From the NCBI GenBank assembly GCA_963835705.1, contig CAWIGR010000015.1:66104-130103 (forward strand): 64,000 nt of DNA. Direction: 5' to 3'. The position numbers and the translations under genes are program-made. The DNA is from JACVRW01 sp963835705. Its GTDB lineage: Bacteria > Actinomycetota > Thermoleophilia > Solirubrobacterales > Thermoleophilaceae. This document shows positions 48,720 through 58,496 of this stretch, piece by piece (positions within the stretch are counted from its first letter, which is position 1; each line of letters opens with the position of its first letter). The notes under the pieces are model-generated. The model made no database searches and had not been told where the DNA came from. It was given only the letters and a program-made list of their open reading frames with translations.

Positions 48720-49521
48720 GGCGAGCGAGTATCCCCCGCCGGAGGACGGAAGTCCACCGCTGAGCGAGCACGCCTCCCGGACGCGGGAGAGCTGGAACGA
48801 GGATGCGCCGAACTGGGTGGAGGGCGGCCGCAGGAAGTGGGCGTCGCAGACGCCGCTGTGGGGAGCCTGGGACATACCCGAGGAGGAGCTCCGCGTTCTC
48901 CCGGACGTCCGCGACCTGGACGTGGTCGACCTGGGCTGCGGGACCGGCTACTGGAGCGCCTGGTTCGCCCGCCTCGGCGCCCGCCCCGTCGGCCTGGACC
49001 TGTCGGAGGCGCAGCTCGAGACCGCCCGCCTGTTCCAGCACGAGCACGGCATCGAGTTCCCGCTCGTGCACGGGAGCGCCGAGGGGACGCCCCTTCCGGG
49101 CGCCTCCTTCGACCTCGCCTTCTCCGAGTACGGCGCGGCCACCTGGTGCGATCCCTACGCGTGGATCCCGGAGGCGCACAGGCTGCTGCGGCCCGGTGGG
49201 CGGCTGATCTTCCTCGCCGACTCCGCGCTGGCGGCGCTCTGCTACCCGCTGAGCGAGGAGCCCGTGGGCGAGACCCTCGTGCGCCCGCAGCGCGGGTTGC
49301 ACCGCATCGACTGGCCGGAGGGGGAGACCGATTTCCGGCTGCCGCACGGTGAGATGCTCGCCCTGCTGCGCGGGACCGGGCTCGAGGTGGAGGCGCTCCA
49401 TGAGCTGTATGCGCCCGAGGGCCCCGACGACGAGGTGCGCTTCTACATGCGCCGTGGCTGGGCGCGGCGCTGGCCCGCCGAGGACCTCTGGGTGGCCCGC
49501 CGCCCGCCGGCTCAGGCTTAG
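48718..49521 (+). CDS. Class I SAM-dependent methyltransferase
   Basis: 267 aa. HASRTRESWNEDAPNWVEGG near the N-terminus, motif I VVDLGCGTGYWSAWFARLGA, VGLDLSEAQLE, and FDLAFSEYGAATW. Belongs to the large methyltransf_11 group; substrate unknown. ATG 48718 overlaps the start of the divergent stress-protein gene. Confidence 0.88.
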   Translation: MASEYPPPEDGSPPLSEHASRTRESWNEDAPNWVEGGRRKWASQTPLWGAWDIPEEELRVLPDVRDLDVVDLGCGTGYWSAWFARLGARPVGLDLSEAQLETARLFQHEHGIEFPLVHGSAEGTPLPGASFDLAFSEYGAATWCDPYAWIPEAHRLLRPGGRLIFLADSALAALCYPLSEEPVGETLVRPQRGLHRIDWPEGETDFRLPHGEMLALLRGTGLEVEALHELYAPEGPDDEVRFYMRRGWARRWPAEDLWVARRPPAQA

Positions 49522-50141
49522 CGCACCACGCTCGGCAGCCAGTCCCGCACCGCGGCCGCCAGCGCGTCGAGGTCGCCCTTGAGGCTGTGGTTGCCCGGCA
49601 GCGTGACCACCTCGCGGCCAGCGGCGGGCGGCGGCATGCCGAAGGGGTCGCTGTCGCCCTGCACCACCAGCACCGGCACCTCCACGGCGTCCAGCTCGTC
49701 CAGGCGCGTCTTCTCCGGGCGGCCCGGTGCGTGCACCGGGAACGCCAGGCACAGCACCGCCACCGCGCCGGCCTCCGCGGCGGTGCGGCAGGCCACGCGC
49801 GCGCCGGCCGAGCGGCCGCCGGCCACCAGCGGGAGCCCGCTCAGCTCACCGCCGCGCAGGTGATCCGCGACGGCGATCCAGGCCGCGTCGAGCTGCTTCG
49901 CGGGCGCGGGCGAGCGGCGGCCGGCCACGAGATACGGCTGCTCCACGTGTGCCACGGAAAGCCCCGCCTCGCGGGCTGCGCCGGTGGCCGCGAGCAGGTC
50001 CTTGGCGCCGAAGCCGCCGCCGGCGCCGTGGCCCAGCAGCAGCGCGCCGGCCGGCTCGGGCGCCGAATGCAGGTGCGCCAGCGCGGGTCCGTGTGGGGTT
50101 TCCATCTCGATCTTCACGGTTGACCGATGAGTTAACGCCAT
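49518..50141 (-). CDS. Alpha/beta hydrolase (KANL3/Tex30-like)
   Basis: 207 aa (a second ATG at 50105 is possible). LLLGHGAGGGFGAKDLLAAT, nucleophile elbow VAGGRSAGARVACRTA with Ser near 113, VLVVQGDSDPFG (Asp) and LPGNHSLKG (His): a full triad in a short hydrolase. Ends overlapping the convergent methyltransferase by 4 bp. Confidence 0.85.
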   Translation of the reverse strand: MALTHRSTVKIEMETPHGPALAHLHSAPEPAGALLLGHGAGGGFGAKDLLAATGAAREAGLSVAHVEQPYLVAGRRSPAPAKQLDAAWIAVADHLRGGELSGLPLVAGGRSAGARVACRTAAEAGAVAVLCLAFPVHAPGRPEKTRLDELDAVEVPVLVVQGDSDPFGMPPPAAGREVVTLPGNHSLKGDLDALAAAVRDWLPSVVR

Positions 50142-50188
50142 TCACGCAGTCATACCGGCATGCGATCGATAACGTCGGGGCGGACGCT

Positions 50189-51184
50189 ATGAGCACTCCC
50201 TCCACATTGGCGATCGAGGCCACCGGCCTCGTAAAGTCCTTCGGCGAGACCCGCGCGGTCGACGGCGTCGACCTGGCCGTGCGCAGCGGCTCCGTGTACG
50301 GAGTCCTGGGCCCCAACGGCGCGGGCAAGACCACGACCATCCGCATGCTCGCGACCCTCCTTCGCCCCGACGCGGGCGAGGCGCGCGTGCTCGGACACGA
50401 CATCGTGCGCGACGCCGACGCCGTTCGCAGCGCGGTCAGCCTGACCGGCCAGCTCGCCTCGGTCGACGAGGACCTGACCGGACGCGAGAACCTCATCCTG
50501 CTCGGCCGGCTGCTCGGCCTGGGCCGCGCCCGGTCCAAGGACCGCGCCGACGAGCTGCTCGACGCCTTCGGCCTGACCGAGGCGGCGGGCCGGCTCGTCA
50601 AGAACTACTCCGGCGGAATGAGGCGGCGGCTCGACATCTCGGCGAGCATCGTCGTGACCCCCGAGCTGATGTTCCTCGACGAGCCCACCACCGGGCTCGA
50701 CCCGCGCTCGCGCAACCAGGTCTGGGACATCATCCGCGCGATGCAGGCAGGCGGGACCACGATCCTGCTCTGCACCCAGTACCTGGACGAGGCCGACCAG
50801 CTCGCCGACGGCATCGCGGTGATCGACCACGGCAAGGTGATCGCCGAGGGCACGCCGGGCCAGCTGAAGGCCTCGGTCGGCTCGGGCGCGCTGCACGTGC
50901 GGCTGCTCGACCCCGACCAGCGGCCCGAGGCGGAGCGGATCCTCTCCCGCGAGCTCGGGACCGTTCACCTCGAGCCGGACCCCGCCGCCCTGTCGGCCTC
51001 GTGCGCCGACTCCGACCGGGCCGCGGAGGGGATCGCGGAGCTGGCCCGATCCGGGGTCAGGATCGCCGACTTCTCGCTCGGCCAGCCGAGCCTCGACGAG
51101 GTGTTCATGGCGCTGACCGGTCACACAGCCGAGGACCAGACCGACGGGAACGGAGCCATTCCTGAGGAGGAGCGCGCAGCATGA
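50189..51184 (+). CDS. ABC transporter ATP-binding protein, daunorubicin-resistance (DrrA) type
   Basis: 331 aa. Walker A GPNGAGKTTT, signature YSGGMRRRLDISASI, Walker B ELMFLDEPTTGLD, H-loop CTQYLDEADQLAD. The C-terminal ~100 residues (ALHVRLLDPDQRPEAERIL) match the DrrA extension (DUF4162-like). ATPase of a drug or lipid exporter with the permease downstream (ATGA overlap). No drug substrate can be inferred. Confidence 0.92.
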   Translation: MSTPSTLAIEATGLVKSFGETRAVDGVDLAVRSGSVYGVLGPNGAGKTTTIRMLATLLRPDAGEARVLGHDIVRDADAVRSAVSLTGQLASVDEDLTGRENLILLGRLLGLGRARSKDRADELLDAFGLTEAAGRLVKNYSGGMRRRLDISASIVVTPELMFLDEPTTGLDPRSRNQVWDIIRAMQAGGTTILLCTQYLDEADQLADGIAVIDHGKVIAEGTPGQLKASVGSGALHVRLLDPDQRPEAERILSRELGTVHLEPDPAALSASCADSDRAAEGIAELARSGVRIADFSLGQPSLDEVFMALTGHTAEDQTDGNGAIPEEERAA

Positions 51185-52029
51185 GCACGCCCACGACCAG
51201 GCCCCAGACCGCGCCGGACGCCGACGCCGCCGCTGTCCGAAAGGCGCTCAGCTCAGCCGAGCGGCCTCCACGCGCGAGCGCCACTTCGGCGGCACTCAGC
51301 TTCGGGTGGCGCGGGATGCTCAAGATCAAGCACGTGCCCGAGCAGCTCATCGACGTGACGATCACGCCGGTGCTGTTCACGCTGCTGTTCACGTACATGT
51401 ACGGCGGCGCGATCTCGGGCTCGACCGGCGAGTACCTCCAGTTCATCCTGCCCGGCACCCTCGTGATGTCGGTGCTGTTCACCACCGTCTACTCCGGCGT
51501 CGCGCTCAACACCGACATCACCAAGGGCGTGGTCGACCGCTTCAGGTCGCTGCCGATCTGGCCCGCGGCGCCGCTGGTGGGCGCCGTGGTGGGGGACAGC
51601 GTGCGCTACGTCCTCGCCGGGACGGTCGTCGTGATCGTCGGCGTGATCCTGGGCTACTCGCCGGAGGGCGGGGTGGACGGGATCATCGCGGCCATGGCGC
51701 TCGTGGTGCTCTTCGCGTTCGGGCTGGCGTGGGTGTTCACGACGGTCGGCCTGCTCATGCGCTCGCCCAACGCGGTCATGAATACCGGCTTCATGGCGCT
51801 CTTTCCGTTGCTGTTCATCAGCAACGCGTTCGTGCCGCCGGAGACGCTGCCGAGCGCGATCGAGGCGTTCGTGGACGTGAACCCGTTCTCGCACCTGGTC
51901 ACCGCCGCGCGCGGGCTGATGGACGGCACGGCCGAGGCCGGCGACATCTTCCTGGTGCTCGGGGAGGCCGCGGTGGTGACGGCGGTGTTCGCGCCGCTGA
52001 CGATGCGGCTGTACCGCACGCGGGCCTAG
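51181..52029 (+). CDS. ABC-2 type permease, DrrB-like
   Basis: 282 aa. N-terminal ~45 residues cytosolic, then six helices (LIDVTITPVLFTLLFTYMYG, GTLVMSVLFTTVYSGVALNT, and so on) with DITKGVVDRFRSLPI and NPFSHLVTAARGLM typical of ABC-2 drug exporters. Pairs with the ATPase upstream. Confidence 0.92.
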   Translation: MSTPTTRPQTAPDADAAAVRKALSSAERPPRASATSAALSFGWRGMLKIKHVPEQLIDVTITPVLFTLLFTYMYGGAISGSTGEYLQFILPGTLVMSVLFTTVYSGVALNTDITKGVVDRFRSLPIWPAAPLVGAVVGDSVRYVLAGTVVVIVGVILGYSPEGGVDGIIAAMALVVLFAFGLAWVFTTVGLLMRSPNAVMNTGFMALFPLLFISNAFVPPETLPSAIEAFVDVNPFSHLVTAARGLMDGTAEAGDIFLVLGEAAVVTAVFAPLTMRLYRTRA

Positions 52030-52034
52030 ACGCC

Positions 52035-52223
52035 CACCACGGTCAGGCCGAGCGCGCCGCGGCCAGGCTGCGTCCCTCCAGAGTCGCGCGAGATTCCGCC
52101 TGACTTCGACGATCGTGTGGCGAGCGGTCAGGAGGGGGGTCGCTCCTCAGCAGCGAATCGGCCGCGTCGGAGTCGGCGTCGAGTATCGTTCAGCAGGGCA
52201 CTGGAGTCGATGTACAGGCTCAC
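52035..52223 (-). pseudogene. VapC-type PIN toxin remnant, with antitoxin tail
   Basis: From GTG 52223 the sequence reads VSLYIDSSALL (PIN start with the first acidic residue). Two frame changes later come DADSDAADSLLRSDPP and TARHTIVEVRRNLARLW, further PIN-like blocks, and it is cut off near the permease end. Just upstream a frame ending LDALAEDRGE has its TGA overlapping this GTG (GTGA), as VapB tails do. The pair is dead. Confidence 0.6.
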
Positions 52224-52379
52224 TCGCCGCGGTCCTCGGCCAGCGCGTCGAGGACGGGTTGCGCGGGCTCGTGCTGAGGCACCGCGGCGGGAGGGCTCTG
52301 ACAGCAGGGCGGCTCGGCCCCAGGGTCGCGCCGGGAGCGGAGGCCCCGCCCGTCCCGGCGCGCCGCCGCGGTCTTCGTC

Positions 52380-52843
52380 GATTCGCCCGGCTGCCGGACC
52401 TGGCCGCTCCCGCGTCGCGACTGGCTGGCGATGCGCGAGCTGCCGCGAGTGCACCGCGAGCTCGGCTACGTGACGCGTGTGGCGCGAGCCTGCGTTGCTC
52501 GCCGCCTACCTGCGCGGGTCCGCGGCGCGTGGCGAGCGAGCGTGTGGTGATCGCTGGGGTAGCAGGGGTGAGCGAGGGCGGGGCGCGGGTGGCGTTCGAG
52601 GATCCGGGGCACCCCGACCACAGGGCCGGGCTCGCCCTGGCGGGAATCGAGGCGGTGCCGGTGCCGGTGGACGAGCGAGGGGTCGAGCTCGAGGCGCTGG
52701 AGGCGAGCGGGGCCGGCGCGGTGGTGCTCACGCCTGCGCACCAGTCGCCGACGGGTGCGTTGCTCGCGCCGGAGCGCCGCCAGGCGCTGGTGGCGTGGGC
52801 GGCGGAGAACGACGCGACCTTGATCGAGGACGACTACGACGAA
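52380..52843 (+). pseudogene. MocR/PdxR-type regulator remnant (aminotransferase domain)
   Basis: Reads across three frames: DSPGCRTWPLPRRDWLAMRE, then EPALLAAYLRGSAARG, then VAFEDPGHPDHRAGLALAGI and VVLTPAHQSPTGALLAPERR, LIEDDYDE, which is the start and middle of the PLP-binding domain of MocR proteins. The GntR domain and the C-terminal part with the PLP lysine are missing. A short foreign tail ending DLLNPEAAA follows to 52895. Confidence 0.7.
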
Positions 52844-52897
52844 GGACGGCATCGCGTCGATCGCGGACCTGCTGAATCCCGAGGCCGCGGCGTAGCG

Positions 52898-53556
52898 TTA
52901 CGCGAGCTCCGGCGCGCCCAGCGCGGCCGGTGCGCGTTCGGCAGACCGATTTCGCACGATGAGCAGGACCGCGGCGATGAACAGAGTCAGCCCCACGGGC
53001 CCGAAGGGCGTCACGTGGAAGGTGATCGGCACCGCCGACAGCGCGAGCAGGAGCCGCACCGCAATGGAGCGGCCCCCGTCGGCCCGGGGCGACAGGACCG
53101 CCGCGCGGCGATGGCGGCGACCAGCCACCCGGCGCTGCCGACCGTCTCGAACGCCGTGATGATCTGGCTGTCCATGTAGTCGTCGACCAAGGCGGCGCGC
53201 TCAGGCGTGGGGCCGCTTAGGTTGTCCACCAGCAGGCCCATGCCGATTCCGACCAGGGCCTCGAATACGAGGTAGACGACCGCGAACACCGCGACCGCGA
53301 TGCGCCCGACCCAGGCCGCGGTGCCCTGGACGCCCCGAAGGAGCAGGAGCATCACGCAGGCCATCAGCGGGATGAACAGCATCGACCCGAGGTGGACCGT
53401 CTGCCACCTGGTCAAGTGCTCCTCGACGGTTGCGTAGAACTCGTCGCCGACCGGATGGAAGAGGAGCAGGATCCCCCACAGGAGCGGCACGCCGACCAGG
53501 AAGGCGACCTCCAGGGGGCTGAACGGGCGGGGCTGTGCTTCGGCGCTGTTGGTCAT
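52898..53556 (-). pseudogene. Membrane protein, paralogue of next gene, one frameshift
   Basis: Starts MTNSAEAQPRPFSPLEVAFL, with LLWGILLLFHPVGDEFYATV aligning to the neighbour's VAWGILLLFHPGGDGTEIYL. After WLVAAIAA (about 53120) the frame is lost; the next frame continues exactly where the paralogue does, with AVRLLLALSAVPITFHVTPF and GPVGLTLFIAAVLLIVRN. A single indel in a CG-rich run explains it, so it may be a recent mutation or a sequence error. Start overlaps the paralogue's stop (ATGA). Confidence 0.75.
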
Positions 53557-54224
53557 GCGGAGCTCAGCCTTCCGACCGGCGCGGTTGCCTTTTCTGCCGA
53601 CTGGCTTCGCGTGTAGATCACGACCGCGACGATGAAGAGGCCCAGGCCGGCGGGTCCGTAGGGCGGCGGGTGGACGGTGATCAGCAACCCCGAGATGGCG
53701 AGCAAGATCGGGACAGAGACGGGGGCGCCCGCGTGGCGGTAGAGCGCGATCCCTGCCGCGATCGCCGCGACTATGAGCCCCAGGCTTCCGATGGTGCCGA
53801 AGACACTGAAGGGGCCAGCCAGGACGTGCTCGGCGAAGTCCTGGACCAGGTCTGCCCTCAGCGCCGGTCCCGCCTGCGGGAATCCGTTCAGCTCGTTGAC
53901 CAGAATCCCGACGCCGATTCCCTGCAACACCTCCCACGCGCTGTAGAAGACGACGAAGGGCACAAGGGCGATCCGGCTGACCCACGCCGCGGTCCCCTCG
54001 ACGCCACGCAGGAGCAGCCAGACGACGGCGGCCATCAGGGGGATGAAGAGCATCATTCCGATGTGAACCACCAGGAAGCGCGCCACGACGTCCTGAGCAT
54101 CCAGGTAGATCTCCGTGCCGTCTCCGCCGGGGTGGAAGAGGAGCAGGATCCCCCACGCGACCGGCACGCCGATGAGGAACGCGAGCTCGGCGGGGCTGAA
54201 CGTGCGGGGCTGGTGAGTGTTCAT
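53553..54224 (-). CDS. Hypothetical six-helix membrane protein
   Basis: 223 aa with about six hydrophobic helices: LAFLIGVPVAWGILLLFHPG, VVHIGMMLFIPLMAAVVWLL, IALVPFVVFYSAWEVLQGIG, GSLGLIVAAIAAGIAL, LLAISGLLITVH, GLGLFIVAVVIYTRS. No family recognised. It follows the MMPL gene by 12 bp with AGGAG before the ATG and is followed by a coupled paralogue, so the three form one operon. Confidence 0.75.
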   Translation of the reverse strand: MNTHQPRTFSPAELAFLIGVPVAWGILLLFHPGGDGTEIYLDAQDVVARFLVVHIGMMLFIPLMAAVVWLLLRGVEGTAAWVSRIALVPFVVFYSAWEVLQGIGVGILVNELNGFPQAGPALRADLVQDFAEHVLAGPFSVFGTIGSLGLIVAAIAAGIALYRHAGAPVSVPILLAISGLLITVHPPPYGPAGLGLFIVAVVIYTRSQSAEKATAPVGRLSSA

Positions 54225-54236
54225 GGTGCTCCTGCC

Positions 54237-56562
54237 TTAGACGGGCGCCGGGGTGGGCCTGGGCTCTTCGGATACGTCGGGAGCCGGCGGGTCCCTCGGC
54301 TCGATCGGCGGCAAGGCGTCACGCTCCGCCCCGACCTTGGGCAGCCACTCGAGCCAGCTCGGCAGGTACCAGTTCCAGTCGCCGAGCACCTTCATCGACG
54401 CCGGCAGCAGCACGCCGCGGATGATCGTGGCGTCGATCAGCACCGCCACGGCCAGCCCGAGCCCGAGCTCCTTGAAGTCGATGAACTCCAGGGTCACGAA
54501 GACCAGGAACACGCCGACCATGACGAACGCCGCGCTGGTCACGGTCCCGGCGGTCGTGGAAATCCCTCGGCTGACGGCCTCGTCCGTCGACATGCCGCGG
54601 TCGTACAGCTCCTTGACCCGCGACAGGATGAAAACGTGGTAGTCCATCGACAGCCCGAACAGGACCACGAACAGGAACAGCGGCAGCCAATTCGTGACCC
54701 CGCCGTTCGAGGTGAAGCCGAGCAGCGACTCCAGGTTTCCGTTCTGGAAGACCAGCACGAGCACGCCGTAGGCGGCCCCGACCGAGAGCAGGTTCAGGAC
54801 GATCGCCTTGATCGGGATCACGATCGACCGGAAGGTCACCAGCAGCAGCAGGAACGCCAGCCCGAACACGAAGGCGAAGATCAGCGGCAGCCTGCTGTTC
54901 AGGTTGTTGGCGAAGTCCTCCGAGTTGGCGGCGTCGCCGGTCACGTTGACTGTCGTTCCCTCGACCGCTCCGACGGTCGCCGGGATGATCTCGTCCCGCA
55001 GCTCGTTCAGGGCGTCGACCGAGGGGTCGTCGGTGCCGTTGCCACGAGTCGGGACATTGATCTGGGCGACCGTGCCATCCTCGCTGTAGAGGACCTCGGT
55101 CCCGGGCTTGAACGCATCGGGGCCGTCGACCGCGACGAGCAGCTCCTCGATGCCGGCGGCGGCGGGACCCGAGCGCACGTCGTCGGCCTCGACCACCACG
55201 GTCGCCGTCACGCCCTCGGCCGGGAACGCCTCCTTGACCGTGTTGTAGGTCTGGATCACCGGCACGTCCTGCGGGAAGTCGTCGACGCCGCTGGTGACGC
55301 TCTTCATCTGGAGCGCCGGGATCGCCAGGGCCACCAGGAGGCCGGCCGCCAGCAGGATCGCCAGGGCGGGGCGCCGCATGACGCGGCCCGTCAGCGCCGT
55401 CCAGAAGCGCGACTCGCCCGCCGGGCGGCGGCGGCCGATCAGGGGCACGCGTCCCTTCTCGACCCGGTCGCCGAGCCACGACAGCATCGCTGGGAGGATC
55501 GTCAGCGAGGCGAAGACGGCGATCGCGACCACCAGGATCGTGCCCCAGGCGAACGACACGAACGACTTGTCGCCGCTGATGAACATGCCGGCCATCGCCA
55601 CGATCACCGTCACCCCGGAGATCAGGACAGCCCGCCCAGAGGTGGCGGCGGCGGTCTCGAGCGAGCCTCGCTCGCTCCGCCCGGCGGCACGCTCCTCGCG
55701 CTCGCGCCGGAGGTAGAAGAGCGAGTAGTCCACACCCTACGGCCAGCCCGATCAGCAATACGACGGCGGGGAGGTTGCTGTCCGCCGGGACGAGCTGGCT
55801 CGTGATCGAGACCAGACCCAGGGCGGCCATCACGGACGTGAGGCCGATCAGCAGCGGCAGACCCGCCGCCACGAGCGTCCCGAAGGTGATGATCAGGATG
55901 ATCAGCGTGATCGGCAGGGAGAGCATCCCGGCCTTCTTGAGGTCGTCCGTGATGACCCCGTTGATGGCCTTGTTGGCGCTGGCGCCGCCGAACTGCTCGA
56001 CCGCCAGATCGGGATGATCCGCCTGAGCGGCAGCCACCGCGTCGAGAGTGGGGGCGACTCGATCTTTCGTCTCCGTCGAGTCGCCGGCGATCTCGAACTG
56101 CACGAGCGCCGCGTGGCCGTCGGCCGAGACCTCGGCGTCACCGGTCAGCGGTGACTCCACGTTCTCCACGTACCGGACCTGCGAGAGGCGGCCGGTCACG
56201 TCCTCGACCGCCGCCTGGAACTCGGGATCCTCGATCGTGAGCTCGTCGCTCTGAACGAAGACGACCTCCTCGGTCGGCCTCATGCCGGCGTCCTCGAGCG
56301 CCTGCTCGGCTTCGTGCGCCTCACCCGAGAACTGGTCGACGTCGGAGATGTCCTTCTGTACGACCACGTTCGAGCCGACGTAGAAGGTCACGAGCACGAA
56401 CGCAAACCAGCCCAGGATGGCCTTCTTGCGGTGCCGGCCGCTCCAGTGCGCCATCCGGCGCGCCAGGTTGTGGGGCTGTGGCGCGTGTTCGGTGCCCGCG
56501 CCGTTGCCTGAGGTGTCCGGCCGGTCCGGCTGTGGGTCGCGCTGGATGATGCGAGTCTTCAT
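54237..56562 (-). pseudogene. MMPL/RND-family transporter, single frameshift
   Basis: The N-terminal third runs from ATG 56562 (membrane helix KKAILGWFAFVLVTFYVGSN, periplasmic domain, SLPITLIILIITFGTLVAAG, VVLLIGLAVG). At about 55733-55742 the frame breaks inside the conserved GLAVGVDYSLF motif: one extra base in GTAGGGTGTGG. The rest continues in the other frame (VDYSLFYLRREREERAAGRS to the end; second-half DYHVFILSRVKELYDRGMST). Around 775 aa if repaired. MMPL proteins export lipids or small molecules with proton force. A single indel could be an assembly error. Confidence 0.85.
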
Positions 56563-56637
56563 CCGCCGACCGTCCCATCTGCCGCCGCTGGGCGTAAGGC
56601 GGGAAACTTGCGTTTCGGGGGGGCGGGTTTCTGGTGT

Positions 56638-56665
56638 TTGACGTAGGGATTGGTAGGAGTAGGCT
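56638..56665 (+). promoter_or_regulatory. Candidate promoter for the histidine-kinase gene
   Basis: TTGACG (-35-like) at 56638-56643, 16-base spacer, TAGGCT (-10-like) at 56660-56665, in the 170-bp gap between the divergent MMPL and kinase genes and about 70 bp before the kinase ATG. Consensus match only. Confidence 0.3.
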
Positions 56666-56732
56666 GCGCAATGACGCCTCCCATGCCGAGTGGACTCGTC
56701 CTCGTCTGAGGGCAACGGCCGGGAGGAGAGAC

Positions 56733-58496
56733 ATGGCCGTCTCAGCACCGCCCTGGAGCGCAGGTCCGGGCGTATCGCACGCGCCCGAGCCGTCCCTGCT
56801 CTGGGCCGGAGCGCTCGCGGGGTGTGCGGCCGCCGCCGTATCGGTCCAACTTGCGCTCGCGAGCGACCACGTCGCGGAGCCCGGGCTTCAGGCCGCGCTG
56901 GTCGACTGGATCACCCTGCCGTACATCTTCGCCGGGCTGGTGGCGTGGTGGCGGCGGCCGGACAGCCGCTTCGGACCACTGATGGTGGCCGCGGGCTTCG
57001 TCATGTTCCTGTCGAGCCTCCAGTGGGCGAACGCGCCCGGCCCGTACACGCTCGGACTCGCGTTCGACATGCTCCCCGTGGCGCTCTTCCTCCACCTGTT
57101 TCTCGCGTTCCCCGACGGTCGGCTGGAGGACCGCCCGGAGCAAGTCGTCATCGCGGCCGCCTACGCGGCGGCGATCGGGCTGCAGTTCGTGAAGATGCTC
57201 CTGGGAGCGGGCGGGCCCGACAACCTGCTGGCGGTAGTCGCCGAGCCGGCCGCGGCCGACGTCGTGCAGGACGTTCAGCTGATCGGACTGGCCGTCCTCG
57301 CCCTGATCGGGATCGTGCTGCTCGCCGTGCGCAGGCGCCGCTCCGGCCGGCCGCTGCGCCGCGCGGTCTCGCTGCTGGTCGACTCCTTCGCGCTCGGGCT
57401 CGTGATGATCGCCGCGCTAATGCTGGCCGGCGCGTTCGAGCTCCCGGCGTTCGAGACGATCCGGCGGGTCACCTTCGGGGTGATCGGAGTCGCGCCGGTC
57501 GCCTTCCTGGTCGGCCTGATGGATGCGCGACTCGCCCGCTCGGGCGTCGGCGACCTGGTTGTCGAGCTGCAGGCCGATCCGCCCCCAAGCGCTCTCCGCG
57601 ACGCCCTGGCGCGCGCCCTTCGCGACGAGTCCCTGACCCTCGCGTACTGGCTGCCCGAGTTCGAGAGCTGGGCCGATCTCGACGGCCGGCCCATGGAACT
57701 GCCCGGGCCGGGTTCGGGCCGGGCGACGACCGTGATCGACAGGGACGGAGCGCACGTCGCGGCCCTGCTGCACCACCCCTCGCTGGACGACGAGCCGGAG
57801 CTCCTGGATGCGGTCAGCGCGGCGGCCGACATCGCGCTCGAGAACGGGCGCCTGCACGCTGAGCTCAGGGCCCGCCTGGTCGAGCTCAGGGGATCGCGCG
57901 GCCGCGTGATCGAGGCGGGCCAGAAGGAGCGCGAGCGGCTCGAGCGCGACCTCCACGACGGCGCGCAGCAGCGGCTCATCGCCCTCTCGCTCGATCTGAG
58001 CCTGCTCGAGGCGCGCCTCGGCGACCACCCGGACGCTCAGGCGAGCCTCGACCAGGCGCGGCGGGAGATCGCCCTGTCGCTCGAGGAGCTCCGCGCCGTG
58101 GCGCGGGGCATCCATCCGGCGGTGGTCACCGGCCATGGACTGGGCGTGGCGCTCGAGTCGCTCGCTGCGCGCGCTCCGGTGCCTGTCCGGCTGACGGTGG
58201 GGGTTGAGGGGCGCGTGAGGGAGCGGCTCGAGGTGGCGGCCTACTACGTCGTATGCGAGAGCCTCGCGAACATCGGCAAGCACGCCCAGGCGACGTCGGC
58301 GACGATCGACGTTGCCCGTAGCAACGGGCACATCGTCGTGGAAGTCGTCGACGACGGGATCGGCGGCGCGGACAGCGAGCGTGGAACGGGTCTGCGCGGC
58401 CTCGCCGACCGCGTCGAGGCGCTCGGCGGGCGCCTGCGCGTCTGGACCCCACTCGGCGGCGGGACGCGCGTCAGGGCGGAGATGCCGTGCGACTAG
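56733..58496 (+). CDS. Membrane histidine kinase (HisKA_3 type)
   Basis: 587 aa. N-terminal ~290 residues hold about seven to eight helices; a GAF-like linker follows; phospho-acceptor ERERLERDLHDGAQQRLIAL (His near 408); ATPase with CESLANIGKHAQA (N box), VEVVDDGIGGA and GTGLRGLADRVEALGG. GGGAGGAG before ATG 56733 decides the start. Pairs with the LuxR regulator that overlaps its end; the divergent MMPL operon is a plausible target. Confidence 0.92.
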   Translation: MAVSAPPWSAGPGVSHAPEPSLLWAGALAGCAAAAVSVQLALASDHVAEPGLQAALVDWITLPYIFAGLVAWWRRPDSRFGPLMVAAGFVMFLSSLQWANAPGPYTLGLAFDMLPVALFLHLFLAFPDGRLEDRPEQVVIAAAYAAAIGLQFVKMLLGAGGPDNLLAVVAEPAAADVVQDVQLIGLAVLALIGIVLLAVRRRRSGRPLRRAVSLLVDSFALGLVMIAALMLAGAFELPAFETIRRVTFGVIGVAPVAFLVGLMDARLARSGVGDLVVELQADPPPSALRDALARALRDESLTLAYWLPEFESWADLDGRPMELPGPGSGRATTVIDRDGAHVAALLHHPSLDDEPELLDAVSAAADIALENGRLHAELRARLVELRGSRGRVIEAGQKERERLERDLHDGAQQRLIALSLDLSLLEARLGDHPDAQASLDQARREIALSLEELRAVARGIHPAVVTGHGLGVALESLAARAPVPVRLTVGVEGRVRERLEVAAYYVVCESLANIGKHAQATSATIDVARSNGHIVVEVVDDGIGGADSERGTGLRGLADRVEALGGRLRVWTPLGGGTRVRAEMPCD

